NCBI GenBank assembly: GCA_938743325.2
Contig: OW568873.1
Span: 62,001 to 126,000 of the forward strand
Source: Pycnococcus provasolii
Lineage: Eukaryota; Chlorophyta; Pseudoscourfieldiophyceae; Pseudoscourfieldiales; Pycnococcaceae
Length of the DNA stretch: 64,000 bases
Direction: 5' to 3'
The position numbers and the translations under genes were made by a program. The notes under the pieces are model-generated. The model was not told where the DNA came from and ran no database searches. It was given only the letters and a program-made list of their open reading frames with translations. Shown one piece after another: positions 36,393 through 46,357 of this stretch. Each line of letters begins with the position of its first letter. Within the stretch, counting starts at the first letter, position 1.

Positions 36393-39300
36393 TCAACGCT
36401 TTCGACTCTTTTTCTTTGAAGGACGCCTATCGTCGTCGTCCTCCTCCCTCGCCTTCTTCTTGTCAGCCGCCGCCGCCTCCTCCTCGAGGTCGCTCCAGTC
36501 CATGCCGCGCTCGTCCGAGTCAAGCTCGTCCTCATCAAATTCTTCGCTGTCATCATCATCATCATCATCCTCGTCGTCGTCGTCGTCATCGTCGTCGTCG
36601 TCGTCACTCTCCTCATCATCAGAACTTTCAGGCTCAAAGCTGCTCTCCTCCTCCTCGTCGTCCTCCTCACCCTCGGAACCCTCAAGGTTCAAAAACTCCC
36701 ATCCGCCATCCTCCTCGAAGAACTTGTCCGGATCGTCCATAATGCTCGTCAGAATCGGCTTCCAGTTCAAGTTCATGCGACTCACGTAGTACTTGATCTC
36801 AACCTTCGAAAGCCACTGCTGGATCGCCTCCAGCCTCTCGCTCGGGATGGCGTCAATGCGCACCACCGGGCGAGTCATGTCCTTGAAGATGATCGTCATG
36901 TCAAAGTTCTTCAGCGAAAAGCCAACACGCTCGAGGTTCACCAGCAAAATCTCGTTCAGCGAAAGCACGAAGAACGGCATCTCAATCAGCTCCACGAGGC
37001 AGTTGAGGCAAGGAAGAACGGTGGACGTCGACTTGTGAGGAACGCCCTCGAAGCCAAGCTCGCGGAAGGGAACGTCCCACTCGAGCTGCAGCTGCGCGTG
37101 CTTCTGCTCCCACATCTCCTGGATCTTCTTCACAAACGCGCGGTAGCCATTGTTGATGCGGTTCTTCCGTTCCCTGTCCTTGCGTTCCTCGTCAATCTCG
37201 TCGGGGTCGTACATCGAGCGTCGTCCGCCGTCCAGGGCGACGGTGCCCTCAACAACCTCCGTGTAGAACTGCACGTCGGTGATCTTCTTCTTTCCAATCA
37301 TAATCGGATTGTGAAGGTGGAAGTGGATCAGCGTGATGAGGTCCTTCTCGCAAGGCTGAAAGATGGCGTGCTTGATGTTCGAGTACATGATGTCCACCTG
37401 CTCAGCCTTCTGCGTGGAGTAGCGGAAGCCGTTGGCGTGTGCCTCGAGGTTGCCTGGAAGCTTGCGCCCGCGCCCGCCAAAGTTGGGGCGAATCCAGCAG
37501 TCCTGCAGCCTGTAAACGCGCTCCTTGGTCAGCTTCAGCTTCTCCTGCGTCACGAGGCTCGCGCGGTCCTGCTGCTCGGTCATCTTCTGCATCACCGTCT
37601 TCTTGAGCATCTTGACGTCAGACAGAACCTTCGTCGCGTGCCGAGAGTCGATGCACTTGTAGTTAATCTCGCGAATGTACGTCAGGTCAGGGTGCTTCTG
37701 AGCCCACGGGAAGCCTGCCACCGGCGAGCCGGTGACGTTCGGCGTCTGGAAGACGATGCGAATGTAGGAGAAGTCCTGCTCGCTGTGCTGCGTGATATTT
37801 TTGACCATCGAGATGTGAAACGGCACCACCTGACCCATGATTGGCAGCAGGATCGACTCGTGGCGGCTGTCGACGGCGATCGTCATGTCGCGCGCAACGT
37901 GCGCCGGAATGTCGCTGATCGACTTGTACGACACCGGCTCCGCCGCGCTGGCCGAGGACGACGACGCGCCGCTGCCGCTGCCGGCACGTCCCTTCATGCG
38001 GTCAAGAATGTCCTTCGTCTCGTCGTTCACGCGCTTCGTGAGAGCATCTTGAACGTCAGCCATGTTCACGTCGCCATCCACGTTATCACGCAGCTTGTTG
38101 TCAATCAGAACGTTGCGCCCGCGGCTCGGCCCGTCAGCCGCACCCGCCGGCGCCGCCGCCGCCGCCGCCGCCGCCGCCTCTTTCTTACCCTTCGTCTTGG
38201 CATCCCGCGACTTGGCGTTCTCCTTCTCTGCGGGCTCCTCGTCCTCGTCGTCGCCCTCGAGGTTGTACGCAATGTCGCTGTACCTCTTCGTGGCTGCGTC
38301 CGTGAGCACCTGCGGCGCCTCCCCGTCCGGCTTCACGAGCACCGTGTCAGCAATCTGCATCGCGTACTTCTTTCCCTTCTTCGTCACGAGGTCCGAAAGG
38401 CCGACTGACACGTTGAACACCATTCCAGCCTTCACGGTCGCGGCTGTCGCCTTCGCGTTGATGACATACGCGCTCTCACGGAACTCAAGCCCCATGACGT
38501 ACCCTACGCTCTTCGTGAGCTTGGCGGCATACTCATCTCCCAGCGCGACTTTGGCCGCTTCGTACGCGTCGCTGAGCTTCGCGCCTTCGACGAGAGCGGC
38601 GGCGGCGGCGGCGTGCGCGTCGACGAGCTTCTGGTACGCCTTCTGCTGCCCGTCATCTGGGTCGATGAGGAACGTGCGGCTGATGTTCGTGCAGTAGTTG
38701 TTGTACCTCGCGCCGAGGCTGACGAGTATGGTATCGTAGGTCATGATTTTGTCGTCCGACTGCGCGGACGGTCGCAGGTCGTACGCGGGGCTCGACCCTG
38801 ACTGGAAGATTGGCTGGTAGCAGATCTCGACGTTCTCCTCGTTGAGCTTGACTCCCACCTGTGTAGGGTGGACGATGCTGTCCTCCGCGAGCTCGCTGAG
38901 CTTGCTGTGCTTGATCTTCTTCTCCTCCTCGATGGTATCCTCGAGCTGCTTGACGACAAACTTGTTGAGAGCGGCGGTTGTGAGCATCGCCGCCTTGCGC
39001 ACGTAGAGGATTTCGGATTCATCCTTGGGCGCGAGCGCCGTTGCGAGTGCGTTCGCGGCATCCTGCGGCGTGATGGAAGCGGCCTTGATCGCCTGGTCGT
39101 ACGCCTTCAAGAACGGCGCGGAGTCTTCGAACGGCGGCGTGTATTCCTTGGCGATGTGAGCGAATTGCGCGAGAAGTCCGACATGTTTCGCTCGCGCGAT
39201 CACTTCGTCGATATGTTTTTTCCCGTCGTCTCCCTTTTCCTTGGTGTGTAGGATCACGGTGACTCCCGCGTCTTTCAGGCACTTTTCTATGCACGGTTCG

Positions 39301-39626
39301 ATGAGCCGACACTTTTTCGCCGACGACACGACGTGCATTTCCTTCGTTAGTTCTCCCTCCCCCCCCGGACCACCGGGAGTTTGCAGGCACACGACGAGCG
39401 TGTCCGTGAGTTCGTATCCGAACAGGAAGAGCTGGAGCGCGGCAGACTTGCGGTACATGAACTCCTCGGACGCGGGGCCGGCAATGACTGCGATGCAGAA
39501 TGATCCCCCTAAAGATCCCCCTGATAAAGACGGATCTGATTTCGATGATCCTGCAGCATAATCTGACAATGCCGAGTACAACGCCGACGAGCGTGCGGAG
39601 AATACCGAAGCGTCGATGGTTGCCAT
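36393..39626 (-). CDS. SPT16: FACT complex subunit SPT16
   Basis: 1,077 residues, normal family length, one exon. In order: N-terminal peptidase-like domain (residues ~1-440; GPASEEFMYRKSAALQLFLF, YNNYCTNISRTFLIDP), linker with an Ala run (encoded by GCC repeats near 38150) and RNVLIDNKLRD, dimerisation domain, middle domain with double-PH fold (QTPNVTGSP; RPNFGGRGRKLPGNLEAHAN; NGYRAFVKKI; HKSTSTVLPCLNCLVEL; FDMTIIFKDMTRPVVRID) and a highly acidic C-terminal tail (~985-1060) ending in a basic KKKSRKR. The peptidase-like domain is catalytically dead in the family. With SSRP1/POB3 it is the histone H2A-H2B chaperone for transcription and replication. Upstream lies a shared GGTTTGGGTTTTCGC-like motif with POLA2. 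Confidence 0.95.
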   Translation of the reverse strand: MATIDASVFSARSSALYSALSDYAAGSSKSDPSLSGGSLGGSFCIAVIAGPASEEFMYRKSAALQLFLFGYELTDTLVVCLQTPGGPGGEGELTKEMHVVSSAKKCRLIEPCIEKCLKDAGVTVILHTKEKGDDGKKHIDEVIARAKHVGLLAQFAHIAKEYTPPFEDSAPFLKAYDQAIKAASITPQDAANALATALAPKDESEILYVRKAAMLTTAALNKFVVKQLEDTIEEEKKIKHSKLSELAEDSIVHPTQVGVKLNEENVEICYQPIFQSGSSPAYDLRPSAQSDDKIMTYDTILVSLGARYNNYCTNISRTFLIDPDDGQQKAYQKLVDAHAAAAAALVEGAKLSDAYEAAKVALGDEYAAKLTKSVGYVMGLEFRESAYVINAKATAATVKAGMVFNVSVGLSDLVTKKGKKYAMQIADTVLVKPDGEAPQVLTDAATKRYSDIAYNLEGDDEDEEPAEKENAKSRDAKTKGKKEAAAAAAAAAPAGAADGPSRGRNVLIDNKLRDNVDGDVNMADVQDALTKRVNDETKDILDRMKGRAGSGSGASSSSASAAEPVSYKSISDIPAHVARDMTIAVDSRHESILLPIMGQVVPFHISMVKNITQHSEQDFSYIRIVFQTPNVTGSPVAGFPWAQKHPDLTYIREINYKCIDSRHATKVLSDVKMLKKTVMQKMTEQQDRASLVTQEKLKLTKERVYRLQDCWIRPNFGGRGRKLPGNLEAHANGFRYSTQKAEQVDIMYSNIKHAIFQPCEKDLITLIHFHLHNPIMIGKKKITDVQFYTEVVEGTVALDGGRRSMYDPDEIDEERKDRERKNRINNGYRAFVKKIQEMWEQKHAQLQLEWDVPFRELGFEGVPHKSTSTVLPCLNCLVELIEMPFFVLSLNEILLVNLERVGFSLKNFDMTIIFKDMTRPVVRIDAIPSERLEAIQQWLSKVEIKYYVSRMNLNWKPILTSIMDDPDKFFEEDGGWEFLNLEGSEGEEDDEEEESSFEPESSDDEESDDDDDDDDDDDEDDDDDDDSEEFDEDELDSDERGMDWSDLEEEAAAADKKKAREEDDDDRRPSKKKSRKR

Positions 39627-39900
39627 AATTATTATTTATTATTTATTATTAACAGAAGCCGGCTTTCGTCGCCCCGTGCACGAGAATGAAACAGGGCAGT
39701 GATGGGGCAGGGCGGAGCAGAGACCTTTAAAGTAGGGGGGAGAGGGGAGGGGGCGAAAACCCAAACCCAACCAAAAAAGTGGCGGGAGGGACGGGTCCGG
39801 GGGGGGGGGGGGGCAATACATTTCAGGTTGAAAAATCAATATACTGTACTGTACGGCAAATTCTCGCATTATTCGGGATACACCGTGAGACCGTCGTCGC
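39627..39900 (-). promoter_or_regulatory. SPT16 promoter region with E2F-like motif and homopolymer
   Basis: On the minus strand the sequence GGTTTGGGTTTTCGCCC (39751-39767) lies 125-141 bp before the ATG; it contains TTTCGCCC, which fits the E2F consensus WTTSSCSS. The core GGTTTGGGTTTTCGC also lies 113-127 bp before the POLA2 ATG. A run of 15 G (plus strand) is at 39799-39813. The 5' leader next to the ATG is AT-only (AATAATTATTATTTATT-like). Confidence 0.4.
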
Positions 39901-39993
39901 GTGATTACGGTAGGTGTCCTGGCCGTGGGGTTGGAACAGGTTGTGGGGCACCCCTTCTTGAACACCTTATGTGAACACCTATGTGAACCACCT
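39901..39993 (+). repeat. 93-bp direct repeat, left copy, flanking the LTR element
   Basis: Begins GTGATTACGGTAGGTGTCC and ends TATGTGAACCACCT. It is identical to 45641-45733 and sits directly against the outer end of the left LTR. Confidence 0.9.
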
Positions 39994-40202
39994 TGTCGAG
40001 ATTATACCTTATATGCCTTGTGGGGAACCGTTGTTGAGGACTCGGGATCCCAGAGGGAAAGGGGACGCAATAGGTCGATTGGTCAAGATAGGCATCCTGA
40101 CCAACCGACCTAAACTCCCCCCTAGGGATAAGGGGGCGCGGCCCCTGGTTGTCTAAGTTGTAAGACCACTCTTTTCTTTTCTTTTTCTACTTATTCTCTT
40201 CA
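39994..40202 (+). repeat. Left LTR of the copia-type element
   Basis: 209 bp, starts TGTCGAGATTATACC and ends TATTCTCTTCA; identical in its body to the right LTR. Contains a GGGATCC...GGTCAAGATAGGC...GACCAACCGACC stretch with partial self-complementarity, and a T/C-rich end. Confidence 0.9.
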
Positions 40203-40752
40203 GGTTATGAGCCTCAAGTTGTGAAACAGCTACGCTACCTTAAGTCAGCCTACGAAACTTCACAGTCTTTGAGTACACTTACTTGGCCGCCGAATACACT
40301 TTACAGCTCACAAATATATTGACTACAGAAAAAACGCGAAAAGAAACTGCGTAGTGAAAAACAGCTTTCGACCTATTTTCCCGTTGTGGAAGGTGGTCAG
40401 ACCACTTCGAGAAACCTTATCCTGGCAAGATACGGTTATCCAAACTGAACATCTTGAAGTGCTGAACATAAAAAAGTTATTCTGCGCAGTTTCCAACCGT
40501 TTTTGACTTGGTCAACCTTGATACTATTTTCAGCCGTCTACTTACGCCTCGCAAGACGCCATACTTGAACTGGCGGCGCCGACGGGGACTTTTCTACGAA
40601 TTCGGGGTTCACACATCGCGAGTTTAGGGGTTTGGATTCTCTACTTTTGGAAAAAACACAAACCCGATTCCTCGAGCTCTCCTCATTAGGGTTCCCAGAA
40701 ACATAACCCTAGTTAGCAACTTCTGGATCACCTTTGGACAAGTTGTGACGTC

Positions 40753-43700
40753 ATGCCTGAACTGGACAACTCAAAACCACCGCTATTTGTACCGTCTAAA
40801 CGCTCTTACAACGATTTCGTTCTGGCTTGGCGCGGTCACTCGCGAAAGCGAAACTACTCGCAGTTGTTGGAGTGGGCAGAAAATCCGGACAACGCACCGG
40901 AAGCACTCACTCAACAGCAGCAGACGTGGAACTCACGATTTTTCTCTGACTTGGTTGACTCCCTGTATAACGGAGAAACTGATGACGCTGCCACCGCAGC
41001 TCTTGCAGCCATGGATGCAGCGGCCGACGACGGAATGCAGCTTTGGACAGCTCTGAAGCGCGAAATCGACATCACGCTGCCCTCAGCACGATCTCACGCA
41101 GAAGACCAGCTCAAGAACAAGACTAAACAAAAGCATGACGAAACTGTCGCGGAATTCGGACTACGCTTTCGAGGTGCAGTACGCGAATTCAAGAATCGCG
41201 GCGGTGAAATGACAAATTACAAATACGCTGAGCTGTTCGCTGCCAACGTCCACGAGCGGCACCAGCGCATCGCACTTGAACTAGTTACCGATTTGGACCC
41301 TGACGACGACAACGCGATCATCATACCCGACATCATCCGTCGCACCAACGAGCGCGCGTCCTTGCACGATCGTATCATACGCGCAAATCCAGAAAACCGC
41401 AGACGCCGCCTTGCACTACTCATGCAAGGGCGCGGCGGTGGCCGTAGCGGCGGCCGCACGGGTGGCAGAGGAGGCCGCAACACCGAACGTTTCGACCCGC
41501 AGCGACACCACCGACGCTGCCAAAACGCCAACTGTCCAGCTCCACACACTCACGACACTCCGATGTGTTATGCGCCTGGCGGCGCGCGTCACGACCCAGC
41601 ACGTTGGCGCGGCAACACCGACGCAGGCCGCGGAGGTCGCGGCGGACGAGGCGGATATCAAGGTGGCAGAGGCGGACGAGGAGGACGACACCCGCTGCAG
41701 TACACTCCACAGCCGCAGCATTACACGCCACAGCAACACCAAAACTTCCAACAACTTGGAGGTGCGTACACAACGCATCCAGCATACCCAGTCCTAGCGA
41801 CTGACGCATCGCATCACGGCATTGGAGGCACGCAGCAGTATCTTCCGCCACCACCACCGTTGCCATCGCAGCTCATGCAGCACAACATTGCACGAGTAGG
41901 GGAAGCATTCCCAACAATGAATGCTCCACCACCAACTGGCCAGATGTACCAAACTGGCCCATATCGACGTACATACGCCATCACTTTAGCAACAAACGAA
42001 CCAAACTGCAGCAAGTACATCGTCGACAATGCATCACCATATACACTTACTGGATCCTTGAGCCATCTCTACGACGTCCAACAGCTCGAGAAACCGAAAG
42101 AGATCGGCGGCATAAAAAAGGATTCCACCATCAAATGCACGCACGTTGGAAAGATCGACTTTACCACACACGAAGGCGCGCTGACAGTTACCAATGCATA
42201 CTATTCGGCAGAACTCTCTGGGTTCGTAAGCATCTTAAGTTACATAGTGATGCGCGATGCCGGCGCTGTGCTTGTCGATAAAAAGACGGATCCGTACATA
42301 CTCCTGCCAAACAGCGACATTATGTTCCTAAAGGAGATGGACTCCGGTCACCTTTACACCGAACTCACATCGCTTACGAACGTAGACGAAGACTACCCGA
42401 CGCTGCCTATCAACGCAGGGCAATGGCACGCACGACTGGGACATCTGCACCCACGCCGCATTGAAAATTTTCCCAGCGACGCTGAACAAATCCCGGCTGA
42501 TGCAGAGTGTCCAGCCTGCCAGTTGCACAAGTCCAAACGCACTCGCCGCGAACCGGCGCAATCAGTCACCGAGTACAAGATAGGGGAAGTCTGGAGCACG
42601 GACGCAATCCGACCTGGCACCATCAGCGTATCGGGCGTCACCACGTTCTTCCCGTTCATCGACTATGGCAGTCGTTTTGTGTTTGATTATTACGCCGTCT
42701 CGAAGGAAATCACAGAGTACATGGCAATACTCAAACAATGGGTATCTGACATTCACACCGTCCGCAACACAGTTAACCCCGACATAAACTGGCCGAAGCA
42801 ATTACGAACGGACCACGAGCAACTCTTTATGCATCCGGATTGTGTCGCTTTCTTGAACTACCATGGCATTACTGCAGTCCCGGTACCTCCGTACCAGCAC
42901 CACAAAGTCGGGCGCGTCGAGCGCCGATACGGCATTATCCATCAACACGCTTTGATCATGATGGAAACCGCCCAGATCTACGACCGCGTCTGGCCAGCGG
43001 CATACAGCTTCGCAGTCTTCCACACCAACTCTGCGAAACAATACCCATCTGCGATCGTACATGGAGCCACCACCGACTCCCAGGGCATGTACCCATCCCC
43101 AAACAAAATGTTTCTCAAGCGCGAAACCGACTTGAACTTCACGCGAATCCCATTTTGCGTCTCGTACGTCTATCACGAGCAGCATTCAAAATTCCAGCAG
43201 CGCAGCAACCGTGGCGTATTCGTCGGTTATAGCAAAGATGTCCCTGGCTCCTACGTAATCTGGCAGCCAGACGAAAATAAAACAAAGCTCTCTGCTCACG
43301 TTACATGCATGGAAAAACTTAAGGAAGACGGCACGCTGCTGCATCCTGCACACATCTTTTACCCAGAACTGGCGCGCACGAAAGTATCTAAATCGGCATG
43401 TGTTTTCAACATTGGCACAAAAATCGGTCCAGGCGGTCGGCGCATTGCCAAAACATCCGTTCCACACGCGCCGAGTACGAATCTTCTGGAAATTGGCGGC
43501 GAACCAGATACACATTCCCAGAAGACAACGCACTCAGCACTCGATTACGCATTCGCTACCGACGTCAGCGAGACCCCCGGATTCGAACCTCGAACGTACG
43601 AGGAAGCCATCCACTCGAAAGACCATGAACGATGGATACTTGCCATCGACAGTGAGTTAAACTCGCACCAGCTAAACGGCACATGGATCGTCATAGACAA

Positions 43701-45126
43701 CGACGGTACTGTTAAGAATCTAATTGGATGCAAATGGGTTTTCAAAATCAAGCTGAATTCTGATGGATCGATCGCTCGATATAAAGCTAGACTAGTAGCA
43801 CAGGGTTTCTCGCAGATTCATGGCGTGGATTACAGCGAGACATACGCCCCGGTGGTTCAGTACCAAACATTACGAACGCTACTGGCGATCTATTCCGCAC
43901 GTGGCTTCTACTTCGGACAAATTGATGTGGAGACCGCATACCTTTACGCTTTGGTACAAGAACTAATCTACATGAGGCCGCCGAAAGGAACAAACTACGG
44001 GCCTAATAAGATCTGCAGATTGCTGAAGTCTCTCTATGGCCTTAAACAGGCTGGGAGAAACTGGTACCTAGATCTGAAGGATTACCTAGTCGAGCTTGGC
44101 TTTAAACCAGGGGAAGTTGACATTGGGATGTACTCAGCTGCTGTCGGAACGGAGAACGAAATTTGGATTTTGGTCTATGTGGATGACATCATCTTCGCAT
44201 CCAAGAACGAGCAGACGAAAGACATCTTCGCCGGACACCTCCGCAAGAAGTACAGAATTACCGAACCAGCACAACTGACATGGGCACTCGGAATGAAGGT
44301 ATCGTTCGCAGCAGATGGCATCATCCTCACTCAAGATCTTTACGTGAGTAAGATACTTGAAAGGTTTGGTTTCACATCGGCCGCAAAATCAGCGACAACT
44401 CCGTTGGCCCACGGAACGACACTTACGCGAGCAGACGAAGAAGACGCCGAGGCGCGTCACCTCGCCCAGCAGTTTGTGGGTGCAATCCTCTACGCGGCAG
44501 TCATCAGCAGGCCAGACCTGTCATCGACCGTACGAGCGATGTCACACATCATGTCTAAACCACCATCGAACTTCGAAGCTTGCAAGAAGCATGTACTGCG
44601 GTACCTTTCTGGAACAATCAACCGAGGAATAAAGTACAACACCAACTCGAACGTACCGCTCAAGCTCATCGGATACTGCGACGCAAGCTGGGGAGATAAC
44701 CACGAGAATCGCCGATCCACATCGGGATACATTTTCTTCTTGAATGGTGGGCCGATTTCATGGGCGTCTTACCTGCAGACGACCGTAGCCTTATCAACAG
44801 TTGAATCTGAAGTCATGGCACTTACGGAAGCTATCAAGGAGGCTATCTACATCCGTCGACTTCTGGAGTCACTTGGCGCAGCGCAAGAAGGTCCAACTAT
44901 CATTTACACGGATTCAACAGGAGCTGAAGCGCTCGTCGATCATCCGACGTCGCACAGGCGAACGAAACACATCGAGATCCGACGCGAGTTCATCAAGTAT
45001 CACATCGAACACGAGACGGTCAAAATCGAACGAGTGAGCACAAAGGATCAGCTCGCTGACATCATGACGAAGCCTCTGAGGCAAGACATCCACAATTACC
45101 TCGTGCAAATGATTCTGCACGGTTAA
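40753..45126 (+). CDS. Gag-Pol open frame of the copia-type element (fossil element part)
   Basis: 1,457 codons. Parts in order: Gag-like region with several RGG/GGR-rich arrays (~210-310) and a Cys/His segment, aspartic protease region, integrase (zinc-binding region, then catalytic core), reverse transcriptase with the YVDDIIF box (~1140), and RNase H at the C-terminal end. The order protease-integrase-RT-RNase H defines the copia type as opposed to gypsy. There is no separate gag frame, so Gag and Pol would be made as one chain, as in plant copia elements. Codon use is less GC-rich than neighbouring host genes. Confidence 0.9.
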   Translation: MPELDNSKPPLFVPSKRSYNDFVLAWRGHSRKRNYSQLLEWAENPDNAPEALTQQQQTWNSRFFSDLVDSLYNGETDDAATAALAAMDAAADDGMQLWTALKREIDITLPSARSHAEDQLKNKTKQKHDETVAEFGLRFRGAVREFKNRGGEMTNYKYAELFAANVHERHQRIALELVTDLDPDDDNAIIIPDIIRRTNERASLHDRIIRANPENRRRRLALLMQGRGGGRSGGRTGGRGGRNTERFDPQRHHRRCQNANCPAPHTHDTPMCYAPGGARHDPARWRGNTDAGRGGRGGRGGYQGGRGGRGGRHPLQYTPQPQHYTPQQHQNFQQLGGAYTTHPAYPVLATDASHHGIGGTQQYLPPPPPLPSQLMQHNIARVGEAFPTMNAPPPTGQMYQTGPYRRTYAITLATNEPNCSKYIVDNASPYTLTGSLSHLYDVQQLEKPKEIGGIKKDSTIKCTHVGKIDFTTHEGALTVTNAYYSAELSGFVSILSYIVMRDAGAVLVDKKTDPYILLPNSDIMFLKEMDSGHLYTELTSLTNVDEDYPTLPINAGQWHARLGHLHPRRIENFPSDAEQIPADAECPACQLHKSKRTRREPAQSVTEYKIGEVWSTDAIRPGTISVSGVTTFFPFIDYGSRFVFDYYAVSKEITEYMAILKQWVSDIHTVRNTVNPDINWPKQLRTDHEQLFMHPDCVAFLNYHGITAVPVPPYQHHKVGRVERRYGIIHQHALIMMETAQIYDRVWPAAYSFAVFHTNSAKQYPSAIVHGATTDSQGMYPSPNKMFLKRETDLNFTRIPFCVSYVYHEQHSKFQQRSNRGVFVGYSKDVPGSYVIWQPDENKTKLSAHVTCMEKLKEDGTLLHPAHIFYPELARTKVSKSACVFNIGTKIGPGGRRIAKTSVPHAPSTNLLEIGGEPDTHSQKTTHSALDYAFATDVSETPGFEPRTYEEAIHSKDHERWILAIDSELNSHQLNGTWIVIDNDGTVKNLIGCKWVFKIKLNSDGSIARYKARLVAQGFSQIHGVDYSETYAPVVQYQTLRTLLAIYSARGFYFGQIDVETAYLYALVQELIYMRPPKGTNYGPNKICRLLKSLYGLKQAGRNWYLDLKDYLVELGFKPGEVDIGMYSAAVGTENEIWILVYVDDIIFASKNEQTKDIFAGHLRKKYRITEPAQLTWALGMKVSFAADGIILTQDLYVSKILERFGFTSAAKSATTPLAHGTTLTRADEEDAEARHLAQQFVGAILYAAVISRPDLSSTVRAMSHIMSKPPSNFEACKKHVLRYLSGTINRGIKYNTNSNVPLKLIGYCDASWGDNHENRRSTSGYIFFLNGGPISWASYLQTTVALSTVESEVMALTEAIKEAIYIRRLLESLGAAQEGPTIIYTDSTGAEALVDHPTSHRRTKHIEIRREFIKYHIEHETVKIERVSTKDQLADIMTKPLRQDIHNYLVQMILHG

Positions 45127-45432
45127 ACGGCCTCCAGTGAACCGACTGGTTGAGGTAACAGGCCACCTCACAATAACACAGACATCTCAGAAGATAAGGT
45201 CAATACACATACCAAAAGAAACAAAAATCAAAACATCACAAAATCAAATACAAATCGAAACATCACGAAAACGAATACAAATTCAAAACATTACAAAAAC
45301 GAATAAAAAATTAATCAACCATACAAGACCTTGACAAACCAAATAAGAAGAACGAAGAAATGAAGATACAAACTAAACAACTAAACAACGCTACTTGCCA
45401 GCTTTCATACCAGGCATAGCAGCGAGGGGAAG

Positions 45433-45640
45433 TGTCGAGATTATACCTTATATGCCTTGTGGGGAACCGTTGTTGAGGACTCGGGATCCCAGAGGGAAAG
45501 GGGACGCAATAGGTCGATTGGTCAAGATAGGCATCCTGACCAACCGACCTAAACTCCCCCCTAGGGATAAGGGGGCGCGGCCCCTGGTTGTCTAAGTTGT
45601 AAGACCACTCTTTTCTTTTCTTTTTCTACTTATTCTCTTC
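45433..45640 (+). repeat. Right LTR of the copia-type element
   Basis: Preceded by the polypurine tract at 45424-45432. It matches the left LTR along its length. Confidence 0.9.
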
Positions 45641-45733
45641 GTGATTACGGTAGGTGTCCTGGCCGTGGGGTTGGAACAGGTTGTGGGGCACCCCTTCTTG
45701 AACACCTTATGTGAACACCTATGTGAACCACCT
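45641..45733 (+). repeat. 93-bp direct repeat, right copy, flanking the LTR element
   Basis: Identical to 39901-39993 and directly abutting the right LTR; followed by unrelated ACAGTATGTGAACCCC. Confidence 0.9.
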
Positions 45734-46357
45734 ACAGTATGTGAACCCCTATCTGCAAACCCCTATCTGCAAACCCTATCCCTCGCCAATAAAGGCGGAT
45801 AGCTTAAGGATGTATCCCCAAAAATTCTTTAGAATAAAGCCACACAAGGCACAAATCCCTCCCTTTGGATCCTCTCAAGTCTCAACCATAAGGGAACAGA
45901 ACCATCCTTTTCCTAGGGTAGACGAAAGAAACCAGCCTGGTGAAAGAGCCTGGTGAGGAGGGGATCACGAAGGCCTTGGAGCGGCGTAACGAAACCAAAT
46001 CCGGACAAACTTGCACATACCACCTACCCGGTAGGGTACCTTTATTCTTGTGCCACTTGGTAAAGTATCGAGGGGGAGAAGGGCGCGGGTCCCTTCCCTT
46101 GCCAACACGTGTCTCTCTGAATTGGAATCACGGAATCAACTGATCGCGACTTTCCTTTTCATCCAGTCAGAGCCCAGTATTCATAGTTGACCACCTCCAG
46201 AACCACTGGCAAGGGTGAGAACTGAGAATAAAAAACATACCCTTAAGGGATTCTCTTAAGGGACCCCGACCGCAAATCGCCTTGCAACGATATAACCTTA
46301 CCGGGTAGATTTTTCTCAAGGCGTCCCGTCCATATCCCGTTCATTCTTCCTTTGGCC
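45734..46357. other. Intergenic region upstream of the giant channel gene
   Basis: Starts with two CCCCTATCTGCAAA units. It contains a near-palindrome CCCTTAAGGGATTCTCTTAA (46242-46261), and CTACCCGGTAGGGTACC. AT-richer than the genes. No coding capacity convincing; may include remnants of older repeats. The short upstream stretch to 46358 is presumably the 5' leader of the giant gene. Confidence 0.4.

Larger units (their letters stand above)
39994..45640 (+). mobile_element. Copia-type (Pseudoviridae) LTR retroelement, whole-looking and young
   Basis: A 5.65-kb element. The left LTR is 39994-40202 and the right LTR 45433-45640, about 208 bp each, beginning TGTCGAG, with no differences seen between them. 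A primer-binding site follows the left LTR (40203-40215, GGTTATGAGCC, complementary to the anticodon arm of initiator tRNA-Met), and a polypurine tract (GAGGGGAAG) precedes the right one. One long open frame (40753-45126) carries the parts in copia order. Identical LTRs imply a recent insertion. It looks whole. A 93-bp direct repeat flanks it, far longer than the ~5 bp usual for the family. Confidence 0.93.

Noticed and set aside
39901-39993. The 93-bp repeat as part of the LTRs
   Set aside because: It is outside the left LTR and outside the right LTR, so it is in different order at the two ends; the TG start, primer-binding site and polypurine tract fix the LTR borders without it.
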